Positions 40,501 to 52,500 of a stretch of 64,000 bases of DNA are shown here, in pieces; within the stretch, counting starts at the first letter, position 1, and each line of letters begins with the position of its first letter. The DNA is from Solenopsis invicta (lineage: Eukaryota > Arthropoda > Insecta > Hymenoptera > Formicidae). Under the pieces are notes generated by a model. It was not told the origin of the DNA. It searched no databases and saw nothing but the letters and a program-made list of their open reading frames with translations. The DNA lies in NCBI RefSeq assembly GCF_016802725.1, contig NC_052668.1:21260501-21324500 (forward strand), read 5' to 3'. Made by a program: the position numbers and the translations under genes.

Positions 40501-43500
40501 ACGAATCTGATGATGATATTGAGGTATAAGATACACATGTACAGTGCATTAAATTTTTTTATGATCACATTTTCAATTTATGTAATAAAATAATACGCGA
40601 TCGTAGGATATCTGGGCTTCGAGAACCGAGGATGACGCGCCTAAATCTATCAGAAAATTGGAGGTACATGCGAATTGCAAATATATTTATTTCTACTTTT
40701 GTTATTCACTGGGTGGACCATAACTTATCGGTATCTTTTAGGACTCAGTTTCCAAAGTTGCGCCGTTTAAAATCGGGGATAAAGTTGAGGTATAAAAGTA
40801 TTCATATATTATTTAAAAATTACACTTCTATTCGCGCGAATACACGCGAATGTACAATGTTTGACGGATTTTTTTTTAATTTTTCTCGTAGGAACCCGCA
40901 TCTGTACCTAAATTTGCATCTAAATCTAGGAACAGCATAAGCAAATCCAAAGAGTCCAGGGTATACATTTTTCACACTCATACATTTACAACACATCCGA
41001 CATTTCTACAGTCATATTTAATTATTTAATATTTACATAAAACGCTGTTGCTTTATTTATACATCTTTTATCCATTTGCGAAGAATTAAAAAGAAATCAA
41101 ATGTGAGATTTTTCGAAAGATTTTATTCTTCAATATTTTTAGGAGAGCGATATACCCGAACATGAAATAGGCGAGATCAAATCCAAAGAGGCGAAGGTAC
41201 ATTTTTACACACACAATCGCACGCATTCAAATACGGCACAGAATAATATAATTTTCTTTATTTTTTTATTTTAGAGCAAAGATACTAATTCTACACTTGA
41301 CAAGGAAGAAGTGCCTAAGGTACTAAATGGCAAAAATTTTACTTTACATACACACAAGACACACTTTACACTCTTTACTTTTGCGGCTTTATTTTATCAT
41401 ATTTGTGTACAATTATAGAAAAAGGTGTCCACCAGACGTAAATCTTCGACTAAGTCAACGGAAGGATCCGAGGTATAAAAGCGATCTTCATTTTCTCCTG
41501 TCAGTGCTAATCATTGACTCTTTTTACTCATCTGGTCGCATAATCTTCGATAACTCTTTATTCTTCTTGCACATAATCTTCGATGCACACAATTCTTCAC
41601 TTTCTCTAAGCTATATTCGAAGCTGTCTATTGAGATCTTCGTAGATGTGACATCTCTCGTTCAGTTAACTATTGGCGCAATTTTCATCTGTCATTTCTTC
41701 TGTCTCTTTATGGTAACCGTTTTCTTCTTCTCTTGCTGCTTTTCTTCTTTCTGTTCTTCTTCTAAATATCTACAATTATGTTGATTATAAATATTGTTTA
41801 GGATCAAGAACCAGTCTTGAAACCAAAGAAGAAAAAACCTAAATCCACTGATGAATCTAAGGTACACAATTACATATTAACAATACATATCACTATTATA
41901 AAGAACTGAAAGATACATTTTTTTAATAATAAACTCTTTATCTTATTGTAATAAATTTTATATCTCTGTATAGGGAATAAAATAATATTTATGATTATTT
42001 GTATGCATACTAATTATAAGTATTTGTTATTAATCACTGCATTGCTATGCTTTAAAAGATTGTACTAACATTAATATGCAAATTTTTTATGCAAAAATGT
42101 ATAGAATAAAAAGTACTTACATATTTATTTATTAATTATATCTGTATCTATTTTTATATGTTTTTTATACACATTTTTAAATAGAAAACACTTTGCAATA
42201 TAAAAAAATCTCATAATGTATAAATATCTTTTAGAAAGAGGAACCGACCACAAAACCGAAAACTCTCGAAAAACGAGAAACACCGAAGGTACACGAAAAC
42301 ACAAGCAAATACTTAGAAAATTTTTAACGTGATTATTTTTAATATTTTATTTTTCTTATAATTACATTCAAACTTTCATTAAATAAAATATAAAATGTTA
42401 AATTTATATTTAAAAGACACGAATTTTAAAAACACTATTATTACATTATAGGAAGCAGCCAAGCCTAAACCGGAAGAGGCAAAGGTATATACAATAAAAC
42501 AATTACAGTGTTGCCGTATTTTCATACGTAACAATTTATGCGCTCGCGATTAACATTTACAGCTAATATATAATAATAAATAATAAATTGCGACAATTAA
42601 AGCATAAAATATAATTCATAAAATATAATGCTCTTTTCTAATACTATGCCACACTTGAAAAATAAGCACCAGTTGCATTAACCACGTGCCATAAATGTAT
42701 AACTCAAAACATTTTCGTCTACACTCACACACATTTTGAACATTTTTAGGTGGAACCGAAAGCCAAACCCAAAGCAGAGGAAATAAAGGTATACCCAATC
42801 ATATACTACACACATGCAACAATATATACTTGTACAAGTAACAGAGAGAGAATACAATAAAATTAAAAAAGATAGCAAATGAAGAACACTATTAAACATT
42901 AGTCGTACACTTTTAGGAAGCCAAGCCTAAACTAGACGAACCGAAGGTACACGAAACATTTTTGTATCATACATTTTACTACCAAATTTAATAATCAGTT
43001 TAGTCATATCACAACTCTTAGCTCTGAAAAGTAAGATATTAATATGTTACATGTGCACTTTTAGGAAGAACCGAAGGTTAAGCCTAAACCAGTCGAACAG
43101 AAGGTACACGAAACACTTTTTGTATCACACATTTTACTATCAAATTTAATAATCGGTTCAGTCATATCACAACTCTTAGCTCTGAAAAGTAAGACATTAA
43201 CATTTTACACGTACACTTTTAGGAAGAACCGAAGATCAAACCTAAACCAGAGGAAGTAAAGGTATATTCAATATACCATATACATTTTGCAATAATATTT
43301 TCTTGCACAAGTAACAGAGAAGGAATACAATAAGATTACAATAGAAAAGATAGCAAATGAGGAACACTATTAAACATTACTCGTACACTTTTAGGAAGCC
43401 AAACCTAAACCAGACGAACCAAAGGTACACGAAACACTTTTTGTATCACACATTTTATTACCAAATTTAATAATCGATTTTAATCATATCACAATTGTTA

Positions 43501-46500
43501 GCATAAAAAATAAGACGTTAACACTTTACACGTACATTTTTAGGAGGCACCAAAGGCCAAACCTAAACCAGAGGAAGTAAAGGTATATTTAAATTTGCAT
43601 TATGTCACAGTACATTTATATAAGTTTAACTCGCGGTTGACGAAAGAAAAATATGCAAGAAATTTGGCGAACAAGAGATACTTTTTAAAGCAATCGTACA
43701 CTTTTAGGAAGCGCCAAAGGCGAAGCTCAAACCGGATGAAATAAAGGTATACCGAATACTTATTACACGTTTACCAAAATAAAAATTTTTACTAAAAATT
43801 AAAAAGTATATTAAAAGAAACATTAACAAGCTAAATATTACGAATACTAATTCAAAAGATATAAATCTTTCACAAATCGTTCATCATTTTAAATCAATAT
43901 TGAGAAAGAAAGACTCACATCTTCTAAACTATAATAATATTCTATATAAAATGTACCTATTATTAAAATGCATAAAAATCATTAACAAAAGCAGAATATC
44001 ACCATTTCACACACCTTAATTCATAACAAAATCATTCAAATACTCAAACAATTAATATAATTAATATAATAATTAATATAAAATTAATATAATTTAATAT
44101 AATTAATACAATATGTATAATATTCAAAAAAATGCACATTGAATTAAAGCAGGGTTTTGCTATTTATAGAGGAACCTGCATCAAAACTTATGCTTAAACC
44201 AGTAGAATCAAAGATATATACCCGATAAAACACATATACAATATATATGCAACTAATATTTACATTTACATAAATTAAAACATTGTACAAATTTTATTAA
44301 TAAATGAAGTTATTTAGTTTTCATGTTTTTGTTTGCAGAAGGAAGAGGAAACCAGAAAAAGTCTTAAGTCTGTCAAGGTAATAACAATTTTTACAAAAAA
44401 ATTTATGTAGAATTTGATAAGAATTACAAACACGATATAAACAAATGTTTTTAAAATAGTCTAATTTATAATATTTTGAGAAAGTAAAAAATTTTTAATT
44501 TTTTTTTTTTTTACAAATATTTTCAAACTATTGTATATACTTGTACAGAAGAAAAAGATGTAAATGTTATTAATGTCAAATTTTTATTTGTTACAGAAAC
44601 TGGAGGAGGAGAAGAAAACTCAAGAGAAAGTGGAGCTTAAGGTAATTTTATTTCTCTTGTCATATCTATCGGCAATTGTTCAAAGTAACGTCCAATATAT
44701 ACCGTTCCTAGTAGACGTAGAAACATAACGAAATTAGTTGTAGAAATTAGATGTGAATGCTTGATTTAATATTTACTATTATGAGATTTGAGTAGTATTA
44801 TTGAATTAATAGTATTAGATTAGAGAGTTTTGTGCATTCCTCGCTTCTCTAGATCTGATTTTGATATATCGCGAAGCGAACATATAGATACCTCACATGA
44901 AGCTTGTTTTTTTTTTTTAACAATGATGTATTAATACAGCCGAAGGACGCCATCGAGACCAAACCGAAATCCCGTTTACCACCGAAACAGGAAGTAAAAA
45001 CCGAAAGCTTTCAGGGGATTCAGCTTAAACCCGTTACAAAGGATGCGAAACAGCCTCAGAAGGCTGAAAATGGCAAGGTGGAACTTAAGGTAGTCCCGCT
45101 GAAGGGAATCAACGCGCGATCTTGCTGCGCAAATCTTTATGTCGCGCTCTCTGTGTCTTTAAACTTTCTCTTTAAACTTCAATTTGCAGCAGTCTAATTT
45201 CGCACTATTAAACAGCGCCGAAATATATTTGTGCGCATTTCTGTTTCTATACGTACGTCAAAATATTTTTCTCACTCTTTCTTCACTGTTCTTAATGCAA
45301 ATGAAATTAATTATACGTTTTTTCTCTAAATAATCTTTTATTTTACACTTTTCTCTGTATAATATTTATATTCTCGACATATGTACATAATGCGGCATAT
45401 TTCCAAGCTCTACGCTGCACTCATCTTTTCCGATGTGTTCTAACTCTCAAAATATGTTCTAACTCTTCTGTGATTTACACTTAATCTATCGTATTAATAT
45501 GACGCAAAAAAGTCTTTTTTGAAAGATTGGTATCTTTTAATTTCCTCTATCTTTACACATCTTTCTTTACTGTACTCTTAATTGCAAGGTTATACTTATT
45601 TCTTTCTTGCTACTGGCAATTTGTACGGGGATTAAACCAGCATTGTGTCTGACACGTAACGGTGTTGATCCTCTTGACAGTCTCTTCGATTCTATATCGC
45701 TTATTATTTATTATGCAGAAAACTGAGAAGGCAGAAAAGCTCGATGCGAAGAAGACGAAGGCAGCAAAGGGGGCGAAGGAGACGAACTACGAGCTCCCGG
45801 AGATTCCGGATTACGAAAGGGCCGTTCTGGAGAAACCTCAGGAATTTGATTTCGGCGATTACGTTCCTCGCGACAAGACGAAACTAGATAGACCGGTCAC
45901 GCAGGTAAGAAAGCAATAAAAAATCTCTGTACACGAACAATGTTACATAATTTTGCTTATTGAAATAATTAAAAATGTATATTAAATATTAATTTAAGAA
46001 ATACTAAAGCTACATTAAATGTATCAATGATTTATAAAAAAAAATCCAAAGTCAGTTATGAAGAAAATTTGCGAATAAGTTAATTCAAATATCAATTAAA
46101 TTTTTTATTAATAATGCTTTCTTTATTTTCATATCGCCGTGCAGAAATTTGATTCTAAGGTGAGCAATTGTCATTTATTAATAACGGAGATAAAATATGA
46201 TTTTGCCAAATTGCCAAACTCGCACGAGAAATCCTGCGAGTTTCGCAATGCTATGTTACTCGAGGACGTTTTGATTGAGTTTCGCGATACGCGGTTCAGG
46301 ATAATTAATTTTTACGCTCGATTTACGTACGGTTTAATTATAGCTGAGGTGCAAACGCACGTCGCCCGTTTGGTAAGCTTGGAAGGACGGCGAATTTTTA
46401 AAGAATTGCACGTCTAAAAATAAGATAGTTATGCAGATGTACAGGATGTCCCGTGTACAGGTGCACAACGAAGGAATACGATTTTATATATACAATATAA

Positions 46501-49500
46501 ATAATTTTATTATTATTATATTTGTGTTATGTTTTGATGCTATATAATAATTATATTTCAAGTTAAGATATTTTTTTTTAATCAATATTTATAATGCGTA
46601 GAATTACTCGAAGCAACCAAGAATGCTTTTATTTTATTTTTTTTTGACTGTCTAATTTATATTATTTTTATACTTTATTTAATTTTAAAATCGAATTGTT
46701 TTCAAAATAAGTAACTCGTGCAACAATACATTTAATAATAAACCTTTAGCAGCGCGATCTTTTTTAGAACTGGGACAAAATGGTATTTTAGCACAAAAAT
46801 CAACTTTATTTTCCGTTCTCATTGAAAACGTGTCCCCCGCGCCATAAATATCCTCGCACCACCTGCATAATCGCAATTAACGTTGCGAATGGACAGGGGG
46901 CAGGGAAGAAAATGAAAAGGGGTAATAATCAGCTGGTCCGAATCTTGCCTTGGCAAGCGATGAATGCCTCCTCTGCAACGCGCGACGCCGCACTCGCGAC
47001 AGAACTATTTTGGCTGATAAATGCTCGTATATCATCCCCCTGAAAATCGGTTACTCGTCTTCGTCGTCGTCATCGCCGTCGAGGATGGGGAAAACGTCGA
47101 TTGCTATTTTCGGCTTTATTACGACCGACCTAATGGCAACTTGGATTTGAATCGCAGGGTCAGTCGTAATCGCCCTACGTACGCGACCGTGTTAAATTAT
47201 TGTGTTAACGCGAGCCCCCGATTTCGAAGAAATTATCGTGAAATTTGTTTTGAGTCTTCATCGAGTAGTGGTTTTTTATTAATTAAGAAATAATTAAAGT
47301 GTATTTGTGGATTAAGCTGAAAGTTATCAAAGCTTGGTTAATGTAACTGTGATTCTGTTTAGCTTCATTAATTTATGAATATTTAAATATTTTTAAAAAT
47401 ATAATGTGTTTGTCTAATAATATATTTACATCATACATCATTTCTTCAATTAATTATGTGAAGAAAATGGATTTTTATTTATGCATTTATCTAAATTATT
47501 TGTTATTAATGAAACGTATAGAGTTAAACGTTTTTTTCTGTCAATTAAAAAGAAAAAGATTAATTTACTGACATGTAATCCAAAAATATACTAAATTAAT
47601 TATCAAAATTTAAAAGAGCTTTAACTTTTCGCTTAATCTTTTAAACGGACTTGATAGAAAGAAAGCGCTATTAATCAATCAATTTTCGATCATCGTAGCC
47701 GAAGTTACCGGAGATTAAAGCGCCGGAGACGCCCAAGATCGAAGTTATCAAGGACGTGACACCGGTCGGCAGCAGGAAGGGCTCTTTAGCACCCGGAAGC
47801 GGTACTAGCAGTCGACGTGGTTCGCTCATACCACCCGAGGAACTGGGTCGAAGGCCCAGCTTGATCATTAGTGACGAGGTATGTTACGGAATGTACTGTG
47901 TGATCGTGAAATTATATAGACTACCTTGTAGGGGACCGAGCTGAAGAATGTAATAGAGACAAAAAAAGTAACTTATTTAAACGTTCTGATTTAGTTTCTC
48001 TAAATCTTTAAGTTAAAAAATAATGTATTTTAACTTTAATTTACAAATTTTAAATTATAAGACAAGTGACACTAACGTATTATATTATTTGCAAATAGAA
48101 TTTGTATTCCGATTTGAATATTAAAGCAAAAATTAATTTAATTATTAAGCTATTACAGAATTTTAGCTAAATTTGAGCTAAAAATTTTGTTGCATTCTTA
48201 TGCGCTCATGTGAGATCACCCAGTTTGCTTTGCAGAAACTTACCGATGACTAAGGATCGTTACTGAACTTGTTAATTTATTGGAAGAACTTTGTCAAATC
48301 GCCAGACATTGTTCCAATTAGCTTCAAAATCCAGAAATAAATGACTCTAACGTGATAGATTTATTCTAGCGGAATATTAAATCACAAATCAATATTAAGG
48401 CTTCATTAAGGACTGATGTCTTCTTTGTCATTGCATCATTATCAAGAAAATTGCTTTTATTTTCAATTATTTGTTATTCCATCGTAAAGCAAAGTGAGTG
48501 ATACGACGCACTTTGCACTCTTGAATATACACATTGATTAATCAAAATATGTTTATTTCAATATCTTTTATTGAATTAATAACTCATATTTTTGATACAA
48601 ATTTATTAAATTTTTTTAAAATTATTTTAATATATAAAATTATGGATCGTTTTGTGTATTACACAATATGTTACGTTATACTCAATATATTTCAGAGTGC
48701 AAAGTACGAGTCCCATTAGGTAGATAATTAACGAGTCGCGTAAGACACTCGACGAACAAGTAGGTAGACTGGCTACTGGCCTAGGATTTTTTGTAGCTTT
48801 TTTTTTGAGTTTTATAGTGTAAGTCCAGTGATGGTCTTAGTGATCGTACTCGTGATAGATACGCGTCGTGAATCCCCGACGACGAGCTCGTCGAGTGACG
48901 CACGTCGCGTTTTAGAGTGAGCAAGGCGTGAGATTTAGATTTAGTGTCCCTGACATCAGTGAAAGATCCAGAGTTGACCAGCTTCTGAAGCATACTCCTT
49001 CCTTCCCTCTCGTCCCTTTCTCCTTCGAGAAAAATCGAATCCGATTATTTTACGTCGTCAAAGCATTCCTTTTAAAAAGAAAAAGAGAATGGAAAGCAAC
49101 CCTCTACAATGCGATAATATTGAGGATACCCAAGATCAATAGCAACTTACCGAAGCAAGAGAGAATTCTTGAAGAACTAAATGGACGCTACCTGAAGAAG
49201 AACGTCGAAGAAACACGGATAATTGCCGATTATGTGTGGATTACCTCAGCTGAGAGCGAAACGATCAAAGACGTTCCCCGTATATCAGATATTTTATTAC
49301 ACCTTCTGTGATAGCATCTCACAGAAGGTGTAATAAATTTTGTCTTAAAATAATTTTTTATGAATTATAATTAGCGTTACAGTTTTATCAAATCTTAACT
49401 TGACTTGCTTATAACTAGAGCTATTTTCAAGAATGAAAATAGCAGAACAGCATTAATTAAAGTAACTAAAATTAAGCAGGCGCACAACTTGCCGTTGATG

Positions 49501-52500
49501 TAATTAATTTTAGTCGATTTCCCGAGAAAACTTGGTTCGGTTTCAAGATAAAGATAAAGCGAGGAACGTGTTTCGATACGTTCAACAGGGTGGTAGGCTA
49601 AAACACCAACACGATCATGTTATACGACGTAGACATGTTGCAGCATCGTTACATTGTGTACACACGCAAAACACAAACACACACGTGCACATACGAATCA
49701 CCCTTACCTCGCAGTAGTGGTTAATAGAGATTTGGTCCATAGGAGCATAGGAAGCTTCGTCCCGGCGAGGTGGTGGACGAGCGCAAGGTGAGATAAATCG
49801 CTGAGAAAAAAAAACGCGGAAGCGAATGTCTCGTCTGCAACCTTACTCGACTACCAAACGCACTTATTCTACTTACTTCTCTCACACACTCTTTCGTACA
49901 CACTCACCGGAGTTATCAGGCAAAGAAAATCTGATCCAAACATCTGTGCTACGAGAGAAAGCAAGTGGACTGTTTTTCTTATTAGTACGGCGAAGTCTTG
50001 CAATCATGATTCTCTTTGCCTGATCTTGCCTGCTCGTTACTACTATTTACTCACTGTGATCGTACTTTATGGTACACGATGCACGAAATCCGCACGCATC
50101 GTTCCGAATTTAATCGTGCACACTTTACAACGATAACATTAATCATATTATTATGATATTAATATTAAATTAATAAAGTATATTAATGATCGATCACTCG
50201 ATTAATAAGCAAGCTTCAAATTGCCGGGAGTTAAATTCCCGACGATGACGTGCGGGAAACTTTAATTCACGTGGGAGAGTTCCAACATCTTTTGTTTTTA
50301 AGAAATATATTTTTCAACATATTTCTTAATAGGTATTTGGAAGATTCTGATATTTAATTTGTTAAAGTAAAAGATGTTTGGGCGAAACTCTCGCACGTGT
50401 CTTTCGATGTTTCGATATACATAATCCAACATTTGACCAGCGAGTAAAAAACGAATGCATCTCTGCATCTGGCACGGATCTGTTGCAACCGAGTCTATGC
50501 ATACTGCCACTCTTGACGACAATAATAATAATAATAATAACAATAATATTAATTATTAATGCGAAATGAGGAGAACGGAAGAAGCCAGGGCTTGTCCGTG
50601 AGCGCGTCGAGTTGTCAGTTAATCACTCGCATACAAGATTTTGAGTTTTCGCTGGCGTACATCTTCACCCGATAGATCACTGGATGATCTTGGCAAGCAT
50701 TGCGCCGCCGTAGACAGACATCGGCGTTAATTAATATCTCGAGCAGTGCGACGAAGAGACATGTGAATCATGCTTGACGACCAAGCGGCCTCATCATCCG
50801 TGAAATACTTAATTGTTATCTTGTTTTTGCCAGCAGTCAAATGTGCATCGCTATCGAAATTGAATTATCGCTTCACATTCCGTGAATCAGACAAATTCGA
50901 GCGCTTAAGTGTCGCGCGAAAGTGAGAACGCCAGGGATCTGATCGAACAAACTTGCTTGAAGATATTGCAAAAATATCAATTTTTGATTTTATATAATTT
51001 AACAAAAAATAAGTAAGAAACAAAATTGAAAACGCCTCTATAATTTTTTTTCAGAGATTTAACTATTTAACTTTTCATAAGATGCAAAAAATCACAAATA
51101 TTTTCAAACTTTTTACTTGTAAGATATGTGTGTAATACATTGATGCAGTGATAACTGCAATGAGATAATTGAGATAAAATTATGATCTCGACCACTGATA
51201 TGCCCTCGCTTCTTTAATCGACTATCTCAAACCTTCATGTTGTAAAAAAATTAATAATAATATATTAAAAATAATAATTATAATAATTATATTACATTCC
51301 AATTAATTTACGAAGCAACGAACGTATATAAAATTACGATGAAATTATAGTAGTAATTTGTATGAATATAATGAAGAATTCGACGTGAAAGATTTGAGAT
51401 AATCGAAATGCAGTTCTCGAATTATTCTTACGAGAATGGCGATTCGTTCTTCAAGAGATTCAACTCTCATACGATCGTGCGCGATCTGGTTGCTCTCATA
51501 CTGACGTAAACTCATGCTGACGTATTAGCTGACACCGCGCACTGCCGAATCGCACTCTACTGACTGGCAATGCACCGCACAAAAATGCAAACGCACAAGC
51601 CGTCGCAACGTCGGTAAGGCGAGCCTCGAAACAGCCATTAGCCCCCGTTTGTGTTCGTCTACCGCGATTTCCCCTCGTCCTACCAACCCCCGACTTTCAT
51701 TCTTCGAATCCGTATATCCTCGGATACTTACCGAGACTCTGCCCCCTTCTTCCTCCCCCGAGCGAATAATAAAAGCAGCCCTATTTTTTTTAATCCGGCA
51801 AAAAGAGCCAGTTCTCGCCCCTTAACTTTTAACAGAAACAGCGAAGCCAGCAACGCAGGAGCATTTTTGTTTTCCATTTTCGGAATCATCGCTTTTTGCC
51901 GATCGTTTCTGTAAAAGAGAAAAGGTATTTTGATGTCCGCCTTGTGTAAAAGTTAATCGGGAAGCGTTAACAAAAGTCCGCGTTAACAAAAGCGACGAGA
52001 GGAATATCTCTACGATGACGAGCAGTCACTTGACCCTCATGTGTTCGTCTCTGTGATTTTTACAGTTGGGAAGGTTACGGCCCGGTGAGGTGTTGGAAAC
52101 AAAGGTGAGATTTGTGTTCGCTATAACACAAAGCTTACCTGCTCAGAGTACCGTCACCAGCAATCTTCTGTTTCATATATTGCTCTATTTCTTTTTCTTT
52201 TTTATCTCACGGACACCGATCACCCTTTTTGGATTTTTGTATTTTTCTGCGCCCACGCCCGAACCCTCATGATTTTTAAGCGTCGTGTTTTGTCCCTATG
52301 TCCGCCCAGAGAAAGATAAAATAATAAAAAAATGCCCAGTAACTAAAACGAAAACTAAAAACGTATTTGGCAAGGGAAAGGTCCCCGGTGAGAGAGGCAA
52401 AAGCAACGCTACGCGTTACCACGGGACGGCAATAATAATATTAATAATAATAATAATGACGACATGACACGATGATGATATTAATAATAAAAAAAAATAA

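Noticed and set aside
48238..48253. Possible alternative terminal exon KLTDD-stop after TTTGCTTTGCAG
   Set aside because: The acceptor is good and an AATAAA lies about 80 bp on, but five codons cannot support a call without transcript data.
48928..49311. 127-codon plus-strand open frame ending in the hairpin
   Set aside because: No flanking splice sites giving phase 0 and no resemblance to projectin or any family; probably chance.
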